A stretch of 64,000 nt of DNA, from positions 2,232,001 through 2,296,000 of the forward strand of contig BSDZ01000089.1 of assembly GCA_030268105.1 (NCBI GenBank), given 5' to 3'. This stretch comes from Volvox africanus. Its lineage: Eukaryota; Chlorophyta; Chlorophyceae; Chlamydomonadales; Volvocaceae. Within the stretch, counting starts at the first letter, position 1. Each line of letters begins with the position of its first letter. The notes under the pieces are model-generated. The model had not been told where the DNA came from. It worked only from the letters and a program-made list of their open reading frames with translations, and did not search any database. Positions 1 to 13,732 of the stretch are shown here, piece by piece. Both the position numbers and the translations under genes were made by a program.

Positions 1-152
1 TAAGACCTCGCTGCATGTATCTAACCACCATTACCATGCGCACGCCAAGGAACGTGGAAGACACGGTGACGAGGGGTCTGTAACACATAAGAATCCTTGT
101 CGAGACACACACATACACACCCACCGTCGATCCACACGAAGCCTCTCCTTAC

Positions 153-3018
153 CGGCGCCGTTATGGCCGTGAGCAAGGGCACAGGGCCCTGGTTGGGCCA
201 GGTGAGCGCCCACTCGGGCCTCATGACCTCAGGTAGCGGCAATGAGACGGCGCGCTCCCGGATGGGCCCATGAGGGTCCAGCCCGTAAGGATGAATGGGC
301 ATCCTGACGACGGCGGGCAAGGAGCGCCGATCGGGCAGCTCCTTCAAGTACGGCTGCACGAGGGAGGGAGAGGTGCAGCGTGTTCCGCAGAAGTCAAGGT
401 GTAAGTGTACCATGGGTGCGCCAAGCTAGCCGACGACGTTTGTTGTACAGACACATTAAAATACGGCAAGCACGCACGACGACAGGATTTGAAGCCGGAG
501 ATGTATGTATATATGTCATGCAGGCGAAGTAGTTTGCATGAGGTGAGCTGCTCCAAAGACACTTGTACACATGCATCTGGGCGCAACGTGTGTCAAACGT
601 GACACACCTCAATTCCGCGCTGCAGAGCTGTAAGCACTGCGTGGCAGTTCTTGTCCCCAACCGTCAGGGGCACCATCATCGGCAATCCAACGAGCTTGTG
701 GAACGGCAAGGAACAAATTGGCGACGGTGCCTTCATCTGCCACATTTGCATGACGGCCCAGGTGGGGAAGGAGCCGCCGCTACCGTTGGGCTGTTGGTAC
801 TCAGGGACGCCGTATACCATTGCTGGCCGCTTCACCCTGCCGGACGGATGAAGGGCAAAGGTAATGAGCGCTCCGGCGTACACCAGCGAAGTACAACAAC
901 AGAACGTGCATGAGAATTTGGGGTATCGTGTGCAGCCACCCGCAGATTGAACCAGCGCCACTCACCCGGGATGGTGCTCGGTCCGGAAAATGATGAAATA
1001 CGGCACCTCGTTTGCCATGTATGGACGGCAATAAATCTCCTGCATGTAATGATGCGCAGAAGTGAAAAGATTACGTCAGGTACTTGCGGTGTATGCGTGG
1101 TATTACCGGCTTTGTGCTGGCATCTTCACGTGTAAACACACGCGCATACATACCTCAGTGGTCACGATCTTGAACGTCTCGGAATCAAAACCCCATGAAA
1201 AGTCCGCTATGTGCAAGAGCTCAGTCTCGGGATCGAACTGGGACTTCATCGCTTGAACCACTTGTGGGAGAACCTGGGCGCGTGTGGTAATGCGCTCGGG
1301 CAGGTCCAACCACATCTCCATGGGCTCGTCACGGCCCAAGCAATCAATGACGCAGGCCTGCGGGTGGTTCAATCCGTACATCAACATATTACTCCATGCA
1401 GCCACACCGACCACGAGAACTAGCTAGGAACAATACAGGGTCCTGTGATCGAGGTATAACCTCTTATACGGTGATAGGCAGTGAGCTGCATGTGTGCAGT
1501 CGATGGGTGGATTCAATCCAAGCCGTGGGGTGCGTGGGGTGGGACGGACGGACCGACAGGGTTTACGCAGAGGGAGGGACATTGTTCGTAGACCGGCGCA
1601 ACCCAACAGGTGACACGCTGCCGCCGAGGATACACGCTCCAAAGCTCGTGAATGCGTCCTCGTGAATGCTATATCTGTCCCTATATCACCCTAAGATGAC
1701 TCGTCAATCTTAGTCGTCGTCATTTGGCGCACGCACCTTGCCGCGCCACTTGCGCTCCGAGGTGCGCAATATGATACGCGGAGAGTACATCGACAATGGC
1801 ATCGTTGGCATCGACATCGACATTGCTTGTTTTGGACCAAGACTGGTGAAAATGTCAACAACCGTTGATAAGAATCGGTTCCTGCAAGGGTAGCAGTGCA
1901 AATGCCAGGGCGAGTAAGAAGTGGAATGAGATGTCATGGACCCTTTTGCCTACTCCGTCGTTTCCCTTAGAGGCTTCATAAAACGGAAAGCGCCAGATAT
2001 TGTTACGTATGGCAGGAAACATGTTGGAGGGATGCAAGGCTGTGTGTCATATGAAGACCGACTCCATCCTGGCATCGGCGCTGAGTTCATCAGCTTCGGC
2101 CAAGGCGGAGCGCCCAGCCCCTGAAGGCCACGCACCTCGTGGAAAGGTTTCCTGAGTGCCTTGGAGCGTAATGCCGGGTGAATTGGTGGTGAATGAAGGG
2201 ACAGCGTCAGCTTCGAGCTTAAATCGGTCGATCGCCGCAGCAGTCCGTTGAAGAAAGCGTAACGTAGAGTGTTGGAAAGCTTTGCAGTAAATAGTTGGGT
2301 TGGTTTGGGTTACTTCAGAAGGGAAGGCTGTGCACGAGTCGGATATCTTATACCTGCCAAGGGCAAAACAACGGCCCACCCAGAGCTCTGGGCCCACCGC
2401 GCGCAGTCCCCACCCCCCCCACCCCCCACACGCTACAGGCAGCAGTACGGAGGCATAGGAAATGATGACCGGATTATCATATGACCAAAACATACATTTG
2501 TTCAGTTCTGGTGATGCGTTGTTCGAAAGCAAACGGGCTGCGTTTGAGCTATCACCACATCGCCGGTGCTTACCGGAGCAGATTTCCTAGCGTAACCACA
2601 GCTCAGCATTTCTGGGTTCTTGATCCACGGATGCGCTTTGCAGTTTTCCCGCGATTCAGCCCACAGACCACCGGCGCCATGCGACATGATGTTAGGGATA
2701 TCAAGATATCTCCTTAACAACATGTTTGTTGGTATTCATTATAATAACTCGGTAGTGACACCGCACGCAACCCGATTAGTAAGGGCATTAGATAATTTCA
2801 GGCGCAGTGTGTTATCTGCCATGCCAGGAACCTTCGCGTATCGATACATTTCTTGGCCAACGAGGACTACTAGGATTAGATTACAAGTTTACAGCGGCCA
2901 TTTCAAGCCCAACCACTATGACCAGTTAAAGATGCTTTACTAATCGCCGTACTTACCATGCCACTAGGCCGGGCACCCCTTGTAAAACCCCGGAATCTGC
3001 GTCACCAATGACGGCCAT
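153..3018 (-). CDS. Array gene copy A, unrecognised protein, 3' end cut by window edge
   Basis: Exons on the minus strand, in coding order, are 3018-2957, 2712-2574, 2346-2136, 2039-1954, 1842-1737, 1674-1567, 1419-1154, 1039-966, 836-608 and 353-153. The last exon would lie left of base 1. Every junction has GT/AG ends and compatible phase. The first ATG at 3018 follows an in-frame TGA four codons upstream. This copy carries CTG (Leu) at the end of the sixth exon, where the other copies have CCG (Pro), because of the base at 1569. I do not recognise the family. The base difference and the model are seen; function is unknown. Confidence 0.7.
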
Positions 3019-4591
3019 GACTTTCAAGCCCTGTCAACACTTCCCGTTGGACGAATGAATACCCCCCAGCCACAGCGGTGAAGTGTCAACTGGCGGCCGG
3101 GTGTTTGGGTCGTCGCGAAAACCCCCGCACGCATTCACACGGGAAACGTCCGCCCCTCTTCCACACCCTTACGCACGCACACCGCCGATGGTCCGTTGTA
3201 CATCCGGAGAAGGCCAACTCCGGATGGGATGTGCATCCGGGGATGTACCCGGATGCGCCGCCTTCGTTGTGGTGCTGCCAGTCTGCATCGGAACAGAAAA
3301 CCCAGGCCAATATTTGACAATGCCAAGGCTGCGGCTCCTCATATTCTTGTTGCAAGCCGCTGCTCTAATGAACGGGGAGGGCGGCTGCTTGGTTCCGGCG
3401 AGGGGGAATCAGGGGGATGCAGGACGGCGCGGCCGAGAGATGCTAGTTAAGGAGGCCCGTCTGAAAGAAAAGAGTTGGCGGAGGGGGGGCCACGTACACT
3501 ACTAACATCGCTACAGATGACGTCGGACCTATTGCTGTATCAGCTCGGGGAGCTGCGAGTGCCAGGCAAAGGCCAGACGGAGAGTTGCTGTCTCCGCCAG
3601 CTGTAGCTAGCATGCCGCGAGGGGCTTCAGGCCCGCAGCCTTGGTAAGGGTTCAGGTTGCGCAGAATGACTTGGATGAGTGTCTCCCACAGCCGATAAGC
3701 AACGACCACTATCACATGACCACGGGCACTTGAGGCACATCATGTTAAGCTATTTGGCTCATTGTTGCCGACCTTACACAGTGCGAGTAGGTTCACGGCC
3801 CACGTGCCCACATCTTCTTTCACCTAGCATGTTGTAATTAGCACCGCGATACTAGGTGATACGTATTACGTTGAGTCACCTCAGTTTTGCATGAGGATCA
3901 CTAGCACGGTATGCACAGTCCCACAATCCACGCACATGCCCATCGGTTCCGCCCGGGGCCAAGCCGATATCCACCTGTGTCCAACCCGCAGTGAAGTCCG
4001 CCTATCAAATCAAGTCCCCCCCTCCATAATGACACGCTTCAGAAAACACACCCCACGCTTTTGAAAACGACCCCCACCCGTAACACACTCCCTAGCATAG
4101 ACTTATTTTCACACCGAACCACTTTCCTTTTTCAGAAAGGCACAGGGTGCAGGAGGTCGCATACATGGACCCCGCGACAAATGAAGGAAACGTCGTGTGT
4201 CGTACGTCCTCGGCCTCGGCTTTCCTAAAGCCTTATTACTTGCATGACCCATCGATCACCCCACACGGACTGCCGCGCCATCAGCCACCACACCTCTATC
4301 CCCAAAGGTGCAAGCAGCGCCATCCTTTGGGTTTGCAGCAATGTTCGCAAGCTGCCTTGACACGGCAGGCTTGCACGCTGCGCACTAAGCAGCCACCACA
4401 TGCGCGGCCCTCCAGACACCCAACAGGGCAGCTGTTCGACACGCAGTATCTTGTTTGGGAGCCTAACCGCTAGATCCCCGCCTCCCCCGAGACCATACCC
4501 CGCAAAACACACAACAAACGGGGTCACAACGGGGTCACAACTCGTGTTTTTATTTATCAACCAGATAGCCGGGAGGATAATCCGCCTACAC
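3019..4591. other. Intergenic part of the array unit
   Basis: This stretch lies between the start codon of one array gene and the stop codon of the next (repeated at 8376-9948, 13733-15305 and 19090-20662). It should contain the promoter and 5' UTR of one gene and the 3' UTR of the other. Several short open frames exist on both strands, but none has convincing splice sites or protein-like composition. The unit-specific base at 3704 falls here, possibly in the promoter. Confidence 0.5.
3774..3778 (-). terminator. Candidate TGTAA polyadenylation signal of the array gene (in unit 1)
   Basis: TGTAA on the minus strand (TTACA on plus) is the typical volvocine polyadenylation signal. It lies about 820 bases past the stop codon at 4592. 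It recurs at 9131-9135, 14488-14492 and 19845-19849. The implied long 3' UTR would nearly reach the next gene downstream, whose start codon is at 3018. Confidence 0.45.
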
Positions 4592-7500
4592 CTACTCCCA
4601 GCCCGCCATCCCTTCAGCCAGCAGAACCTCACAGACTGCTTCGCCCAAGCCGAATCCCCCCGTTGCAACCGCGGCCGCTGCTACCACCGGCACTGCCCAT
4701 GCCATAATCCCACAAGCCCACACCTTCATGACTGATGCTGCCCGAGGCCGGGGCCTCTGTCCACGAAACACCGCGACGGGCTTGCCATCCGGAGCGTTGG
4801 CAACCCGTTGCCGAGTCGCACGCTCCTCCCCCTGCCCTTCCTCTGCCTCCGCGTCCAACCCCGCTTCCACACCTGTCTCCACCCCCGCCGCCACCGCCGC
4901 TGCATCCCCCACCGCACCCGCCGCCCCATCCACTGCCACTACCGCCACCTCCGTCGCCACCGCCACCTCCGCCGCTACTACCCCCTCCCGTCCCGCCAGC
5001 CCCTGCTGCTCTGCTGCCATCTCCTCAAATCGGCGCTTCCTTGACAAAGGCCCGTTCCTGTGCTGCACGTCTGCCAGCTGCGTGCTGGTGCAGGGGTCGT
5101 GAACGGCCTCCATGCTTGCGCTCGTCTTGACGGTCTTGATAGGGCCGGGCTCATTGCAGCCGCGGGCGGTCGACGCCACGGCCAACCCCACGTCTTCAGT
5201 TTCCGCCGGAGTCCACGGCCTATGGTCGTACAGCCCGTAAGCATCATAGCAGAAGGCCTCCAGCGGAATCATTTTCATCGGGATCTGCATGCGGAACAGT
5301 CCACAGACACACGTTACAAGACAAGCATCATGATTGATCGTTAGGCAAGCAACGAGATAAGACCTCGCTGCATGTATCTAACCACCATTACCATGCGCAC
5401 GCCAAGGAACGTGGAAGACACGGTGACGAGGGGTCTGTAACACATAAGAATCCTTGTCGAGACACACACATACACACCCACCGTCGATCCACACGAAGCC
5501 TCTCCTTACCGGCGCCGTTATGGCCGTGAGCAAGGGCACAGGGCCCTGGTTGGGCCAGGTGAGCGCCCACTCGGGCCTCATGACCTCAGGTAGCGGCAAT
5601 GAGACGGCGCGCTCCCGGATGGGCCCATGAGGGTCCAGCCCGTAAGGATGAATGGGCATCCTGACGACGGCGGGCAAGGAGCGCCGATCGGGCAGCTCCT
5701 TCAAGTACGGCTGCACGAGGGAGGGAGAGGTGCAGCGTGTTCCGCAGAAGTCAAGGTGTAAGTGTACCATGGGTGCGCCAAGCTAGCCGACGACGTTTGT
5801 TGTACAGACACATTAAAATACGGCAAGCACGCACGACGACAGGATTTGAAGCCGGAGATGTATGTATATATGTCATGCAGGCGAAGTAGTTTGCATGAGG
5901 TGAGCTGCTCCAAAGACACTTGTACACATGCATCTGGGCGCAACGTGTGTCAAACGTGACACACCTCAATTCCGCGCTGCAGAGCTGTAAGCACTGCGTG
6001 GCAGTTCTTGTCCCCAACCGTCAGGGGCACCATCATCGGCAATCCAACGAGCTTGTGGAACGGCAAGGAACAAATTGGCGACGGTGCCTTCATCTGCCAC
6101 ATTTGCATGACGGCCCAGGTGGGGAAGGAGCCGCCGCTACCGTTGGGCTGTTGGTACTCAGGGACGCCGTATACCATTGCTGGCCGCTTCACCCTGCCGG
6201 ACGGATGAAGGGCAAAGGTAATGAGCGCTCCGGCGTACACCAGCGAAGTACAACAACAGAACGTGCATGAGAATTTGGGGTATCGTGTGCAGCCACCCGC
6301 AGATTGAACCAGCGCCACTCACCCGGGATGGTGCTCGGTCCGGAAAATGATGAAATACGGCACCTCGTTTGCCATGTATGGACGGCAATAAATCTCCTGC
6401 ATGTAATGATGCGCAGAAGTGAAAAGATTACGTCAGGTACTTGCGGTGTATGCGTGGTATTACCGGCTTTGTGCTGGCATCTTCACGTGTAAACACACGC
6501 GCATACATACCTCAGTGGTCACGATCTTGAACGTCTCGGAATCAAAACCCCATGAAAAGTCCGCTATGTGCAAGAGCTCAGTCTCGGGATCGAACTGGGA
6601 CTTCATCGCTTGAACCACTTGTGGGAGAACCTGGGCGCGTGTGGTAATGCGCTCGGGCAGGTCCAACCACATCTCCATGGGCTCGTCACGGCCCAAGCAA
6701 TCAATGACGCAGGCCTGCGGGTGGTTCAATCCGTACATCAACATATTACTCCATGCAGCCACACCGACCACGAGAACTAGCTAGGAACAATACAGGGTCC
6801 TGTGATCGAGGTATAACCTCTTATACGGTGATAGGCAGTGAGCTGCATGTGTGCAGTCGATGGGTGGATTCAATCCAAGCCGTGGGGTGCGTGGGGTGGG
6901 ACGGACGGACCGACAGGGTTTACGCGGAGGGAGGGACATTGTTCGTAGACCGGCGCAACCCAACAGGTGACACGCTGCCGCCGAGGATACACGCTCCAAA
7001 GCTCGTGAATGCGTCCTCGTGAATGCTATATCTGTCCCTATATCACCCTAAGATGACTCGTCAATCTTAGTCGTCGTCATTTGGCGCACGCACCTTGCCG
7101 CGCCACTTGCGCTCCGAGGTGCGCAATATGATACGCGGAGAGTACATCGACAATGGCATCGTTGGCATCGACATCGACATTGCTTGTTTTGGACCAAGAC
7201 TGGTGAAAATGTCAACAACCGTTGATAAGAATCGGTTCCTGCAAGGGTAGCAGTGCAAATGCCAGGGCGAGTAAGAAGTGGAATGAGATGTCATGGACCC
7301 TTTTGCCTACTCCGTCGTTTCCCTTAGAGGCTTCATAAAACGGAAAGCGCCAGATATTGTTACGTATGGCAGGAAACATGTTGGAGGGATGCAAGGCTGT
7401 GTGTCATATGAAGACCGACTCCATCCTGGCATCGGCGCTGAGTTCATCAGCTTCGGCCAAGGCGGAGCGCCCAGCCCCTGAAGGCCACGCACCTCGTGGA

Positions 7501-8375
7501 AAGGTTTCCTGAGTGCCTTGGAGCGTAATGCCGGGTGAATTGGTGGTGAATGAAGGGACAGCGTCAGCTTCGAGCTTAAATCGGTCGATCGCCGCAGCAG
7601 TCCGTTGAAGAAAGCGTAACGTAGAGTGTTGGAAAGCTTTGCAGTAAATAGTTGGGTTGGTTTGGGTTACTTCAGAAGGGAAGGCTGTGCACGAGTCGGA
7701 TATCTTATACCTGCCAAGGGCAAAACAACGGCCCACCCAGAGCTCTGGGCCCACCGCGCGCAGTCCCCACCCCCCCCACCCCCCACACGCTACAGGCAGC
7801 AGTACGGAGGCATAGGAAATGATGACCGGATTATCATATGACCAAAACATACATTTGTTCAGTTCTGGTGATGCGTTGTTCGAAAGCAAACGGGCTGCGT
7901 TTGAGCTATCACCACATCGCCGGTGCTTACCGGAGCAGATTTCCTAGCGTAACCACAGCTCAGCATTTCTGGGTTCTTGATCCACGGATGCGCTTTGCAG
8001 TTTTCCCGCGATTCAGCCCACAGACCACCGGCGCCATGCGACATGATGTTAGGGATATCAAGATATCTCCTTAACAACATGTTTGTTGGTATTCATTATA
8101 ATAACTCGGTAGTGACACCGCACGCAACCCGATTAGTAAGGGCATTAGATAATTTCAGGCGCAGTGTGTTATCTGCCATGCCAGGAACCTTCGCGTATCG
8201 ATACATTTCTTGGCCAACGAGGACTACTAGGATTAGATTACAAGTTTACAGCGGCCATTTCAAGCCCAACCACTATGACCAGTTAAAGATGCTTTACTAA
8301 TCGCCGTACTTACCATGCCACTAGGCCGGGCACCCCTTGTAAAACCCCGGAATCTGCGTCACCAATGACGGCCAT
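4592..8375 (-). CDS. Array gene copy B, unrecognised 724-aa protein
   Basis: Eleven exons: 8375-8314, 8069-7931, 7703-7493, 7396-7311, 7199-7094, 7031-6924, 6776-6511, 6396-6323, 6193-5965, 5710-5510 and 5284-4592. Phases chain without a break to the TAG/TGA-terminated last exon, giving about 724 residues. The gene crosses the unit boundary, so the repeat period equals one gene plus its flanks. The protein starts MAVIGDADSGVL; mid-protein segments include LLVVGVAAWSNML, DFSWGFDSETFKIV and YMANEVPYFIIFR. The last exon encodes an Ala/Val/Glu-rich low-complexity stretch and then one hydrophobic segment (ACGIMAWAVPVVAAAAVATG) near the C terminus, possibly a membrane anchor. No catalytic motif or known domain was recognised. 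A distant relation to ubiquitin-protease-like folds was considered and not supported. Confidence 0.72.
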
Positions 8376-9948
8376 GACTTTCAAGCCCTGTCAACACTTC
8401 CCGTTGGACGAATGAATACCCCCCAGCCACAGCGGTGAAGTGTCAACTGGCGGCCGGGTGTTTGGGTCGTCGCGAAAACCCCCGCACGCATTCACACGGG
8501 AAACGTCCGCCCCTCTTCCACACCCTTACGCACGCACACCGCCGATGGTCCGTTGTACATCCGGAGAAGGCCAACTCCGGATGGGATGTGCATCCGGGGA
8601 TGTACCCGGATGCGCCGCCTTCGTTGTGGTGCTGCCAGTCTGCATCGGAACAGAAAACCCAGGCCAATATTTGACAATGCCAAGGCTGCGGCTCCTCATA
8701 TTCTTGTTGCAAGCCGCTGCTCTAATGAACGGGGAGGGCGGCTGCTTGGTTCCGGCGAGGGGGAATCAGGGGGATGCAGGACGGCGCGGCCGAGAGATGC
8801 TAGTTAAGGAGGCCCGTCTGAAAGAAAAGAGTTGGCGGAGGGGGGGCCACGTACACTACTAACATCGCTACAGATGACGTCGGACCTATTGCTGTATCAG
8901 CTCGGGGAGCTGCGAGTGCCAGGCAAAGGCCAGACGGAGAGTTGCTGTCTCCGCCAGCTGTAGCTAGCATGCCGCGAGGGGCTTCAGGCCCGCAGCCTTG
9001 GTAAGGGTTCAGGTTGCGCAGAATGACTTGGATGAGTGTCTCCCACAGCCGATAAGCAACCACCACTATCACATGACCACGGGCACTTGAGGCACATCAT
9101 GTTAAGCTATTTGGCTCATTGTTGCCGACCTTACACAGTGCGAGTAGGTTCACGGCCCACGTGCCCACATCTTCTTTCACCTAGCATGTTGTAATTAGCA
9201 CCGCGATACTAGGTGATACGTATTACGTTGAGTCACCTCAGTTTTGCATGAGGATCACTAGCACGGTATGCACAGTCCCACAATCCACGCACATGCCCAT
9301 CGGTTCCGCCCGGGGCCAAGCCGATATCCACCTGTGTCCAACCCGCAGTGAAGTCCGCCTATCAAATCAAGTCCCCCCCTCCATAATGACACGCTTCAGA
9401 AAACACACCCCACGCTTTTGAAAACGACCCCCACCCGTAACACACTCCCTAGCATAGACTTATTTTCACACCGAACCACTTTCCTTTTTCAGAAAGGCAC
9501 AGGGTGCAGGAGGTCGCATACATGGACCCCGCGACAAATGAAGGAAACGTCGTGTGTCGTACGTCCTCGGCCTCGGCTTTCCTAAAGCCTTATTACTTGC
9601 ATGACCCATCGATCACCCCACACGGACTGCCGCGCCATCAGCCACCACACCTCTATCCCCAAAGGTGCAAGCAGCGCCATCCTTTGGGTTTGCAGCAATG
9701 TTCGCAAGCTGCCTTGACACGGCAGGCTTGCACGCTGCGCACTAAGCAGCCACCACATGCGCGGCCCTCCAGACACCCAACAGGGCAGCTGTTCGACACG
9801 CAGTATCTTGTTTGGGAGCCTAACCGCTAGATCCCCGCCTCCCCCGAGACCATACCCCGCAAAACACACAACAAACGGGGTCACAACGGGGTCACAACTC
9901 GTGTTTTTATTTATCAACCAGATAGCCGGGAGGATAATCCGCCTACAC

Positions 9949-12900
9949 CTACTCCCAGCCCGCCATCCCTTCAGCCAGCAGAACCTCACAGACTGCTTCG
10001 CCCAAGCCGAATCCCCCCGTTGCAACCGCGGCCGCTGCTACCACCGGCACTGCCCATGCCATAATCCCACAAGCCCACACCTTCATGACTGATGCTGCCC
10101 GAGGCCGGGGCCTCTGTCCACGAAACACCGCGACGGGCTTGCCATCCGGAGCGTTGGCAACCCGTTGCCGAGTCGCACGCTCCTCCCCCTGCCCTTCCTC
10201 TGCCTCCGCGTCCAACCCCGCTTCCACACCTGTCTCCACCCCCGCCGCCACCGCCGCTGCATCCCCCACCGCACCCGCCGCCCCATCCACTGCCACTACC
10301 GCCACCTCCGTCGCCACCGCCACCTCCGCCGCTACTACCCCCTCCCGTCCCGCCAGCCCCTGCTGCTCTGCTGCCATCTCCTCAAATCGGCGCTTCCTTG
10401 ACAAAGGCCCGTTCCTGTGCTGCACGTCTGCCAGCTGCGTGCTGGTGCAGGGGTCGTGAACGGCCTCCATGCTTGCGCTCGTCTTGACGGTCTTGATAGG
10501 GCCGGGCTCATTGCAGCCGCGGGCGGTCGACGCCACGGCCAACCCCACGTCTTCAGTTTCCGCCGGAGTCCACGGCCTATGGTCGTACAGCCCGTAAGCA
10601 TCATAGCAGAAGGCCTCCAGCGGAATCATTTTCATCGGGATCTGCATGCGGAACAGTCCACAGACACACGTTACAAGACAAGCATCATGATTGATCGTTA
10701 GGCAAGCAACGAGATAAGACCTCGCTGCATGTATCTAACCACCATTACCATGCGCACGCCAAGGAACGTGGAAGACACGGTGACGAGGGGTCTGTAACAC
10801 ATAAGAATCCTTGTCGAGACACACACATACACACCCACCGTCGATCCACACGAAGCCTCTCCTTACCGGCGCCGTTATGGCCGTGAGCAAGGGCACAGGG
10901 CCCTGGTTGGGCCAGGTGAGCGCCCACTCGGGCCTCATGACCTCAGGTAGCGGCAATGAGACGGCGCGCTCCCGGATGGGCCCATGAGGGTCCAGCCCGT
11001 AAGGATGAATGGGCATCCTGACGACGGCGGGCAAGGAGCGCCGATCGGGCAGCTCCTTCAAGTACGGCTGCACGAGGGAGGGAGAGGTGCAGCGTGTTCC
11101 GCAGAAGTCAAGGTGTAAGTGTACCATGGGTGCGCCAAGCTAGCCGACGACGTTTGTTGTACAGACACATTAAAATACGGCAAGCACGCACGACGACAGG
11201 ATTTGAAGCCGGAGATGTATGTATATATGTCATGCAGGCGAAGTAGTTTGCATGAGGTGAGCTGCTCCAAAGACACTTGTACACATGCATCTGGGCGCAA
11301 CGTGTGTCAAACGTGACACACCTCAATTCCGCGCTGCAGAGCTGTAAGCACTGCGTGGCAGTTCTTGTCCCCAACCGTCAGGGGCACCATCATCGGCAAT
11401 CCAACGAGCTTGTGGAACGGCAAGGAACAAATTGGCGACGGTGCCTTCATCTGCCACATTTGCATGACGGCCCAGGTGGGGAAGGAGCCGCCGCTACCGT
11501 TGGGCTGTTGGTACTCAGGGACGCCGTATACCATTGCTGGCCGCTTCACCCTGCCGGACGGATGAAGGGCAAAGGTAATGAGCGCTCCGGCGTACACCAG
11601 CGAAGTACAACAACAGAACGTGCATGAGAATTTGGGGTATCGTGTGCAGCCACCCGCAGATTGAACCAGCGCCACTCACCCGGGATGGTGCTCGGTCCGG
11701 AAAATGATGAAATACGGCACCTCGTTTGCCATGTATGGACGGCAATAAATCTCCTGCATGTAATGATGCGCAGAAGTGAAAAGATTACGTCAGGTACTTG
11801 CGGTGTATGCGTGGTATTACCGGCTTTGTGCTGGCATCTTCACGTGTAAACACACGCGCATACATACCTCAGTGGTCACGATCTTGAACGTCTCGGAATC
11901 AAAACCCCATGAAAAGTCCGCTATGTGCAAGAGCTCAGTCTCGGGATCGAACTGGGACTTCATCGCTTGAACCACTTGTGGGAGAACCTGGGCGCGTGTG
12001 GTAATGCGCTCGGGCAGGTCCAACCACATCTCCATGGGCTCGTCACGGCCCAAGCAATCAATGACGCAGGCCTGCGGGTGGTTCAATCCGTACATCAACA
12101 TATTACTCCATGCAGCCACACCGACCACGAGAACTAGCTAGGAACAATACAGGGTCCTGTGATCGAGGTATAACCTCTTATACGGTGATAGGCAGTGAGC
12201 TGCATGTGTGCAGTCGATGGGTGGATTCAATCCAAGCCGTGGGGTGCGTGGGGTGGGACGGACGGACCGACAGGGTTTACGCGGAGGGAGGGACATTGTT
12301 CGTAGACCGGCGCAACCCAACAGGTGACACGCTGCCGCCGAGGATACACGCTCCAAAGCTCGTGAATGCGTCCTCGTGAATGCTATATCTGTCCCTATAT
12401 CACCCTAAGATGACTCGTCAATCTTAGTCGTCGTCATTTGGCGCACGCACCTTGCCGCGCCACTTGCGCTCCGAGGTGCGCAATATGATACGCGGAGAGT
12501 ACATCGACAATGGCATCGTTGGCATCGACATCGACATTGCTTGTTTTGGACCAAGACTGGTGAAAATGTCAACAACCGTTGATAAGAATCGGTTCCTGCA
12601 AGGGTAGCAGTGCAAATGCCAGGGCGAGTAAGAAGTGGAATGAGATGTCATGGACCCTTTTGCCTACTCCGTCGTTTCCCTTAGAGGCTTCATAAAACGG
12701 AAAGCGCCAGATATTGTTACGTATGGCAGGAAACATGTTGGAGGGATGCAAGGCTGTGTGTCATATGAAGACCGACTCCATCCTGGCATCGGCGCTGAGT
12801 TCATCAGCTTCGGCCAAGGCGGAGCGCCCAGCCCCTGAAGGCCACGCACCTCGTGGAAAGGTTTCCTGAGTGCCTTGGAGCGTAATGCCGGGTGAATTGG

Positions 12901-13732
12901 TGGTGAATGAAGGGACAGCGTCAGCTTCGAGCTTAAATCGGTCGATCGCCGCAGCAGTCCGTTGAAGAAAGCGTAACGTAGAGTGTTGGAAAGCTTTGCA
13001 GTAAATAGTTGGGTTGGTTTGGGTTACTTCAGAAGGGAAGGCTGTGCACGAGTCGGATATCTTATACCTGCCAAGGGCAAAACAACGGCCCACCCAGAGC
13101 TCTGGGCCCACCGCGCGCAGTCCCCACCCCCCCCACCCCCCACACGCTACAGGCAGCAGTACGGAGGCATAGGAAATGATGACCGGATTATCATATGACC
13201 AAAACATACATTTGTTCAGTTCTGGTGATGCGTTGTTCGAAAGCAAACGGGCTGCGTTTGAGCTATCACCACATCGCCGGTGCTTACCGGAGCAGATTTC
13301 CTAGCGTAACCACAGCTCAGCATTTCTGGGTTCTTGATCCACGGATGCGCTTTGCAGTTTTCCCGCGATTCAGCCCACAGACCACCGGCGCCATGCGACA
13401 TGATGTTAGGGATATCAAGATATCTCCTTAACAACATGTTTGTTGGTATTCATTATAATAACTCGGTAGTGACACCGCACGCAACCCGATTAGTAAGGGC
13501 ATTAGATAATTTCAGGCGCAGTGTGTTATCTGCCATGCCAGGAACCTTCGCGTATCGATACATTTCTTGGCCAACGAGGACTACTAGGATTAGATTACAA
13601 GTTTACAGCGGCCATTTCAAGCCCAACCACTATGACCAGTTAAAGATGCTTTACTAATCGCCGTACTTACCATGCCACTAGGCCGGGCACCCCTTGTAAA
13701 ACCCCGGAATCTGCGTCACCAATGACGGCCAT
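9949..13732 (-). CDS. Array gene copy C, unrecognised 724-aa protein
   Basis: Same 11-exon structure as copy B shifted by 5357 bp: 13732-13671, 13426-13288, 13060-12850, 12753-12668, 12556-12451, 12388-12281, 12133-11868, 11753-11680, 11550-11322, 11067-10867 and 10641-9949. The reading frame is intact and the predicted product appears identical to that of copy B, with Pro at the variable site. No frameshift or stop was seen, so this copy should be as functional as its neighbours. Confidence 0.72.

Noticed and set aside
4735..5130. Plus-strand proline-rich frame in each array unit
   Set aside because: It is antisense to the Ala/Val/Glu-rich last exon of the array gene; the GC-rich low-complexity codons give an open Pro/Ala frame automatically.
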